NCBI GenBank assembly: GCA_910576875.1
Contig: CAJTKI010000061.1
Span: 889 to 9,092 of the forward strand
Origin: an uncultured Christensenella sp.
GTDB lineage: Bacteria; Bacillota; Clostridia; Christensenellales; UBA3700
Direction: 5' to 3'
DNA length: 8,204 nucleotides
Part shown: positions 5,320-8,204 of the stretch, in pieces
Layout: each line of letters opens with the position of its first letter
How positions within the stretch are numbered: position 1 is the stretch's first letter
Notes under the pieces: model-generated
The model's database searches: none
What the model saw: only the letters and a program-made list of their open reading frames with translations
What the model was told of the DNA's origin: nothing
Translations under genes and position numbers: made by a program

Positions 5320-6115
5320 TGGGCACGTCCTCCGTATAATAAATTTGTTGACCGCCCGCGTCGGTCCGCAATCGATATTTTGCCGAACAATACGTAATCA
5401 GCAGGATCGCCTTCGCGCCGCATTTACGCAAGACCTTGGCGATTTCGTGCGCGGTCGCGCCCGTAGTCATCACGTCGTCGACGAGCAAAACGCGCTTATC
5501 ACGAAACGCGTCCGCGTCCGTCGCGACATATGCGCCCTCAACGTTGGCGGAGCGTTCGCTGCCGCGCAGTCTCGCCTGCTCCGCGGTATCGCGCGTTTTG
5601 ATCAGATGCGTCGTATCCAACGGCGCGCCGAGCGCGCGGGCGATCGGTCTTGCCAGCAGTTCCGCCTGATTGTATCCGCGTTTGCGACGGTGCGCATCGG
5701 ACAACGGCACCGGCACGACCGCGTCGACCGTCCATCCCGCTTGCGTCACGGTGTCGACCATATCGCGCGCCATGTATTTGGCGAGATAGCGTCGGTTGCC
5801 GAATTTGAGCGAGCGGACGAGTTTGGCGGGCGCGCCCGCGTACACATACGGCGATCTTGCAAAATCAAACGCGCGATCGTGGTTTTGACACGGGATGCAA
5901 TAGTCGGCTTCGTCCGTCATGTGTCTGCCGCATTTGAGACAAGCGCGATCGCCGATCGCAACCGCCGTCGCCGCGCATGCGTCGCACAGGCGGCTCGCGG
6001 CGTTTTGCGGAATTTCTCTGCCGCACTGCAAGCAATTGGCGTCGTCCGCAAACACCGCGTCCCGTAATTTGCATAGCGCTTGCGCGCATCGGTTGCGTAT
6101 CCGTTTCAGATTCAT
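5300..6115 (-). CDS. comF: ComF family protein (double zinc finger plus phosphoribosyltransferase-like domain)
   Basis: ComF (ComFC in Bacillus) is a cytoplasmic protein needed for uptake of single-stranded DNA in competence; it is also widespread in bacteria with no known competence. Visible here: two C4 zinc fingers (Cys28, 31, 44, 47 and Cys59, 62, 73, 76), then the family pattern YAGAPAKLVRSLKF (92-105), VVPVPLSDAHRRKRGYNQ (133-150), and the PRPP-binding loop VLLVDDVMTTGAT (209-221). With the start at 6115 it has 271 residues, slightly longer than usual (about 230-245). The frame is open upstream to 6406, but that part runs into the divergent ABC-F gene, and the ATG at 6142 falls inside the predicted -10 box, so ATG 6115 is preferred. 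Its only purine-rich upstream signal is AAAAGGAA about 13 nt away, a weak Shine-Dalgarno. The last 20 nt overlap the glucosidase gene. Confidence 0.92.
   Translation of the reverse strand: MNLKRIRNRCAQALCKLRDAVFADDANCLQCGREIPQNAASRLCDACAATAVAIGDRACLKCGRHMTDEADYCIPCQNHDRAFDFARSPYVYAGAPAKLVRSLKFGNRRYLAKYMARDMVDTVTQAGWTVDAVVPVPLSDAHRRKRGYNQAELLARPIARALGAPLDTTHLIKTRDTAEQARLRGSERSANVEGAYVATDADAFRDKRVLLVDDVMTTGATAHEIAKVLRKCGAKAILLITYCSAKYRLRTDAGGQQIYYTEDVPNENEMV
5329..5333 (-). promoter_or_regulatory. Ribosome binding site of the glucosidase, inside comF
   Basis: GGAGG, 9 nt before the ATG at 5319 and within the comF reading frame. It supports translation of the glucosidase from a bicistronic message. 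Confidence 0.8.
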
Positions 6116-6140
6116 CGTCCGTATCGCGTTCCTTTTGATC

Positions 6141-6169
6141 ATAGTATCACACGCACGCGCGTTTGACAA
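6141..6169 (-). promoter_or_regulatory. Sigma-A-type promoter of comF-glucosidase
   Basis: On the minus strand, -35 TTGTCA (6169-6164), a 17-nt spacer and -10 TACTAT (6146-6141). The transcript should start near 6134, leaving a leader of about 20 nt before the ATG at 6115 and excluding the ATG at 6142. Confidence 0.65.
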
Positions 6170-6207
6170 TCCCCAATATCGCGCCGCCCGTCCCCAATCG
6201 TTTGACA
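6161..6207. repeat. Paired motifs between the divergent comF and ABC-F promoters
   Basis: TCCCCAAT occurs at 6170-6177 and 6191-6198, 21 bp apart, each close upstream of one of the two divergent -35 boxes. GTTTGACA occurs at 6161-6168 and 6200-6207. The second GTTTGACA contains the ABC-F -35; the first overlaps, on the opposite strand, the comF -35. This could be a shared regulator site or simply a relic of promoter duplication. Confidence 0.35.
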
Positions 6208-6230
6208 TTGCGTCCCGAACCCGATACAAT
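6202..6230 (+). promoter_or_regulatory. Sigma-A-type promoter of the ABC-F gene
   Basis: Perfect -35 TTGACA (6202-6207), a 17-nt spacer and -10 TACAAT (6225-6230). The predicted start near 6237 gives a leader of about 27 nt before the ATG at 6264. This is the strongest-looking promoter in the window together with that of glgB. Confidence 0.85.
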
Positions 6231-6253
6231 AATCTCGCGATTCCTCGCGTATC

Positions 6254-6259
6254 GGAGAG
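6254..6259 (+). promoter_or_regulatory. Ribosome binding site of the ABC-F gene
   Basis: GGAGAG shortly before ATG 6264 (the GGAG core is 6 nt away). It supports this start against the long in-frame upstream extension that would reach back to 5919 through comF. Confidence 0.8.
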
Positions 6260-6263
6260 ACAC

Positions 6264-7811
6264 ATGAGCATATTGACCATCAAAGGACTGACGCATATCT
6301 TTGACAGCCGCACGCTGTTCGACAACGCCGATCTGACGATCAACAACGGCGAACACATCGGCGTCGTCGGACTCAACGGCGCCGGCAAATCGACGTTTAT
6401 GAACATCGTTTCGGGCAGACTCAGTCAGGACGCGGGCGAGATCAAATGGCTCAACGGCATCCGTTTCGGCTATCTGGATCAGCACGCGGACATCGACCGC
6501 ACGCAGACGATCATGGAATATCTCAAAGGCTCGTTCGCGCACCTGTACGAGATCAACGACCGACTGGAACAACTCTACGCCGACATGGCGACGGTCGAAG
6601 ACGCGGACGAACTGGACAAGATGATCGCCCGCTCTTCGCGCATGCAGGAGCGTCTGGAAGAAAGCGGATTCTACGATCTGGAATCGCAGATCAAAAAAGT
6701 CGCCGGCGGACTGGGCATTCACAATCTCGGCTACGACACGGTGATCGCGACGCTCAGCGGCGGACAGCGCGCCAAACTGATGCTTGCAAAACTGTTGTTG
6801 GAAGATCTGGACTGCATGTTGCTGGACGAGCCGACCAACTTCTTGGATCTGGAACATATCGAATGGCTGCGCAAATTCCTGGACGGCTACAAAGGCACGT
6901 TTATCCTGATCTCGCACGACACGGTATTTCTCAACGCGGTCTGCAAGATCATCGTCAGCATCGAGAACGGACAGATCCGCAAATATTGGGGCGACTACGA
7001 CGCGTTCCTTGCTCAGCACGAACAGAACGCCAAGCAGTACGCCGACAGCTACGAACGCCAACAGCGCGAGATCAAGCGCATGGAAGATTATATCGCCCGC
7101 AACAAAGCGCGCGCCGCGACGGCGGGCATGGCGAACAGTCGCAAAAAGATGCTCGACCGCATCGAAGTCATGCAAAAGCCCGTCACGGCGGAAAAGCCGA
7201 CTTTCCACTTCCCTTACACGTTGCTCGTGACCAAGCATCTGCTTACGGTCCAGGATCTGGAAATCGGTTATGACAATCAAGCGATTCTGCCGCCGATCTC
7301 GTTCGATCTGCCAAGCGACGGCAAGTTGTGGATTCGCGGCACCAACGGACTGGGCAAAACCACGCTGCTCAAAACGCTGATGCGCCGCCTGCCGGCGATC
7401 TCGGGATCGTTCCGTTTCAACGACAACGCCAAAGTCAACTATATCGAGCAGGATCTCGTATTCCGCTCGCGCGAAAACAACGCGATCTCCTATCTCAACG
7501 ACGTCTACCCGCGCATGTCGCAGCGCGAGATCCGCACGCAGCTCGCGCGCGTCGGTCTCAAAAGCGAATTGACGACCAAGGCGGTCGGCGCGTTGTCGGG
7601 CGGCGAGCAAGTCAAGATCAAGCTCTGCGCGTTGATGCAAAAAGAAAGCAACCTGCTCATTCTCGACGAGCCGACCAACCATCTCGACGTACTCGCCAAA
7701 GAAGCGCTCTTCGAAGCGCTCGCCGCATACGAAGGCGCGATCATTTTGGTCAGCCACGAGCCGATGTACGCCGAAAAACTCTGCACCGACGTATTCGACG
7801 TAGAGTTCTGA
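6264..7811 (+). CDS. ykpA: ABC-F family ATPase (YkpA/YbiT-type ribosome-associated protein)
   Basis: Soluble twin-ATPase without membrane helices, of the ABC-F group that binds the ribosomal E site and modulates translation. Domain 1: Walker A GLNGAGKST (36-44), signature LSGGQRAKL (164-172), Walker B LLDEPTNFLD with Glu189, then ILISHD. Domain 2: Walker A GTNGLGKTT (359-367), signature LSGGEQVKI (444-452), Walker B LILDEPTNHLD with Glu469, then ILVSHE. The linker between them (about 235-335) is charged and helical, with the YkpA-like stretches YIARNKARAATAGMANSRKK and EKPTFHFP; this is the P-site tRNA interaction motif region. NFLDLEHIEWLRKFL after Walker B also matches YkpA/YbiT. At 515 residues it is slightly short for the group (about 530-540), ending soon after the second switch histidine. 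A housekeeping role is likelier than antibiotic resistance, but the sequence alone cannot exclude the latter. Confidence 0.95.
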   Translation: MSILTIKGLTHIFDSRTLFDNADLTINNGEHIGVVGLNGAGKSTFMNIVSGRLSQDAGEIKWLNGIRFGYLDQHADIDRTQTIMEYLKGSFAHLYEINDRLEQLYADMATVEDADELDKMIARSSRMQERLEESGFYDLESQIKKVAGGLGIHNLGYDTVIATLSGGQRAKLMLAKLLLEDLDCMLLDEPTNFLDLEHIEWLRKFLDGYKGTFILISHDTVFLNAVCKIIVSIENGQIRKYWGDYDAFLAQHEQNAKQYADSYERQQREIKRMEDYIARNKARAATAGMANSRKKMLDRIEVMQKPVTAEKPTFHFPYTLLVTKHLLTVQDLEIGYDNQAILPPISFDLPSDGKLWIRGTNGLGKTTLLKTLMRRLPAISGSFRFNDNAKVNYIEQDLVFRSRENNAISYLNDVYPRMSQREIRTQLARVGLKSELTTKAVGALSGGEQVKIKLCALMQKESNLLILDEPTNHLDVLAKEALFEALAAYEGAIILVSHEPMYAEKLCTDVFDVEF

Positions 7812-7836
7812 CATCGAGCGGGAGTATAAGACGATC

Positions 7837-7862
7837 GCCGTCTGCGTCGCAGGCGGCTTTTT
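7837..7862 (+). terminator. Rho-independent terminator of the ABC-F gene
   Basis: 8-bp stem GCCGTCTG (7837-7844) with CAGGCGGC (7850-7857), one G-T wobble, 5-nt loop, followed directly by five T. It begins 26 nt after the ABC-F stop codon. Confidence 0.9.
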
Positions 7863-7884
7863 GCACGCCCGCGATCCGCTCATG

Positions 7885-7915
7885 CAAAACCCGCGCCGTA
7901 GATCTACGGCGCGGG
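7885..7915 (-). terminator. Rho-independent terminator of the membrane-anchored protein gene
   Basis: Two perfect 11-base arms, CCCGCGCCGTA (7890-7900) and TACGGCGCGGG (7905-7915), enclose GATC, so the whole 26 bp is one perfect palindrome. On the minus strand the hairpin is followed by TTTTGC, giving terminator polarity for the gene ending at 7936; on the plus strand no T-run follows. It forms a convergent pair with the ABC-F terminator. Confidence 0.82.
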
Positions 7916-7935
7916 ATATGTTGGACGGATATGCG

Positions 7936-8204
7936 TCAATCGTTGTTGTTTTTGACCTGCTTTTTGCGCAGTCTGCGGATGCCGCACACGGCGGTCCAGA
8001 TCAAGATCTGCACGAGCAACATCGCGACCAGCGTCGACGCCATGACGATCATCAGGATGACGATGATCTTCTCCGCCTTGGGGCTGAACGCGCCGCCGCT
8101 CCCCGTCCCGTCGGGATTGTTCGGATTATTCGGATCGTCGGGATTGCCGTCGGAGCCGAACGTAAACGAATTGGGATCGCTCTGCGTCGGCGTCTCCGTC
8201 ACCT
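7936..8204 (-). CDS. C-terminal end of an unrecognised membrane-anchored protein (5' end outside the window)
   Basis: I do not recognise the family. The frame is open to the right edge; a GTG lies at 8202-8200, but with only 2 nt beyond it no ribosome binding site can be seen, so this is treated as the tail of a longer gene. The visible 88 residues are a low-complexity stretch rich in Asp, Asn, Pro, Gly and Ser (roughly the first 40, including DDPNNPNNPD), then one strongly hydrophobic segment of about 30 residues (IIVILMIVMASTLVAMLLVQ... to about 73), and a basic tail RRLRKK...KNNND. This order (flexible linker, single helix, positive stop-transfer tail) suggests an outward-facing domain tethered by a C-terminal anchor. 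A standalone small membrane protein of 88 residues is the alternative. Confidence 0.7.
   Translation of the reverse strand, partial: VTETPTQSDPNSFTFGSDGNPDDPNNPNNPDGTGSGGAFSPKAEKIIVILMIVMASTLVAMLLVQILIWTAVCGIRRLRKKQVKNNND

Noticed and set aside
5919..6263. In-frame upstream extension of the ABC-F gene
   Set aside because: It would overlap comF on the other strand and lie upstream of a near-consensus promoter; ATG 6264 has a proper ribosome binding site and matches the family N-terminus.
6116..6406. In-frame upstream extension of comF
   Set aside because: It overlaps the divergent ABC-F gene and its promoter, the added residues have no ComF similarity, and the ATG at 6142 lies in the predicted -10 box.
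6147..7883. Long minus-strand open frame (578 codons) opposite the ABC-F gene
   Set aside because: It is a compositional shadow of a gene with intact Walker and signature motifs on the other strand; its translation resembles no family and it runs through the ABC-F terminator.
1..8204. CRISPR, tRNA, rRNA, insertion sequence or prophage content
   Set aside because: No regularly spaced repeat array, cloverleaf-like sequence, rRNA-like segment, transposase motif or terminal inverted repeats were seen by eye on either strand.

Overview
The window reads as ordinary, densely coded chromosome of a Bacillota-like bacterium, probably an uncultured, moderately GC-rich Clostridia relative (inference, low confidence). 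The grounds are strong GGAGG-type ribosome binding sites, sigma-A-type promoters with 17-bp spacers, short intergenic gaps, a lipoprotein-type solute-binding protein, ComF and a YkpA-type ABC-F protein. Codon use looks uniform, and I see no insertion sequence, phage gene, CRISPR array, tRNA or rRNA.

Layout. Minus strand, 1-599: first third of glycogen branching enzyme glgB, with its own promoter and AT-rich upstream element, running off the left edge. Minus strand, 783-3406: a three-gene polar amino acid ABC importer operon in the order binding protein, permease, ATPase. It is coupled by a 15-nt gap and then a 4-nt ATGA overlap, and closed by two tandem hairpin terminators. Minus strand, 5300-6115: comF, whose 3' end overlaps by 20 nt the start of a GH13 oligo-1,6-glucosidase (3640-5319). 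Plus strand, 6264-7811: an ABC-F ATPase divergent from comF, with back-to-back promoters in 6141-6230. A convergent terminator pair (7837-7915) separates it from the C-terminal end of a membrane-anchored surface-type protein on the minus strand (7936 to the right edge).

The most unusual content is the importer. The binding protein appears to be naturally circularly permuted: the roughly 60-residue segment that normally forms the C-terminus of family 3 solute-binding proteins sits directly after the lipobox, joined by a linker to the normal N-terminus, and the protein ends where that segment would normally begin. The partner permease has a basic C-terminal extension of about 70 residues, and the ATPase has a basic insert of about 30 residues in its helical region. 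All three subunits therefore depart from the standard architecture in one operon.

The metabolic theme of the rest is alpha-glucan use (branching enzyme, alpha-1,6-glucosidase). The comF-glucosidase coupling and the ABC-F translation factor look like housekeeping neighbours rather than parts of one pathway.
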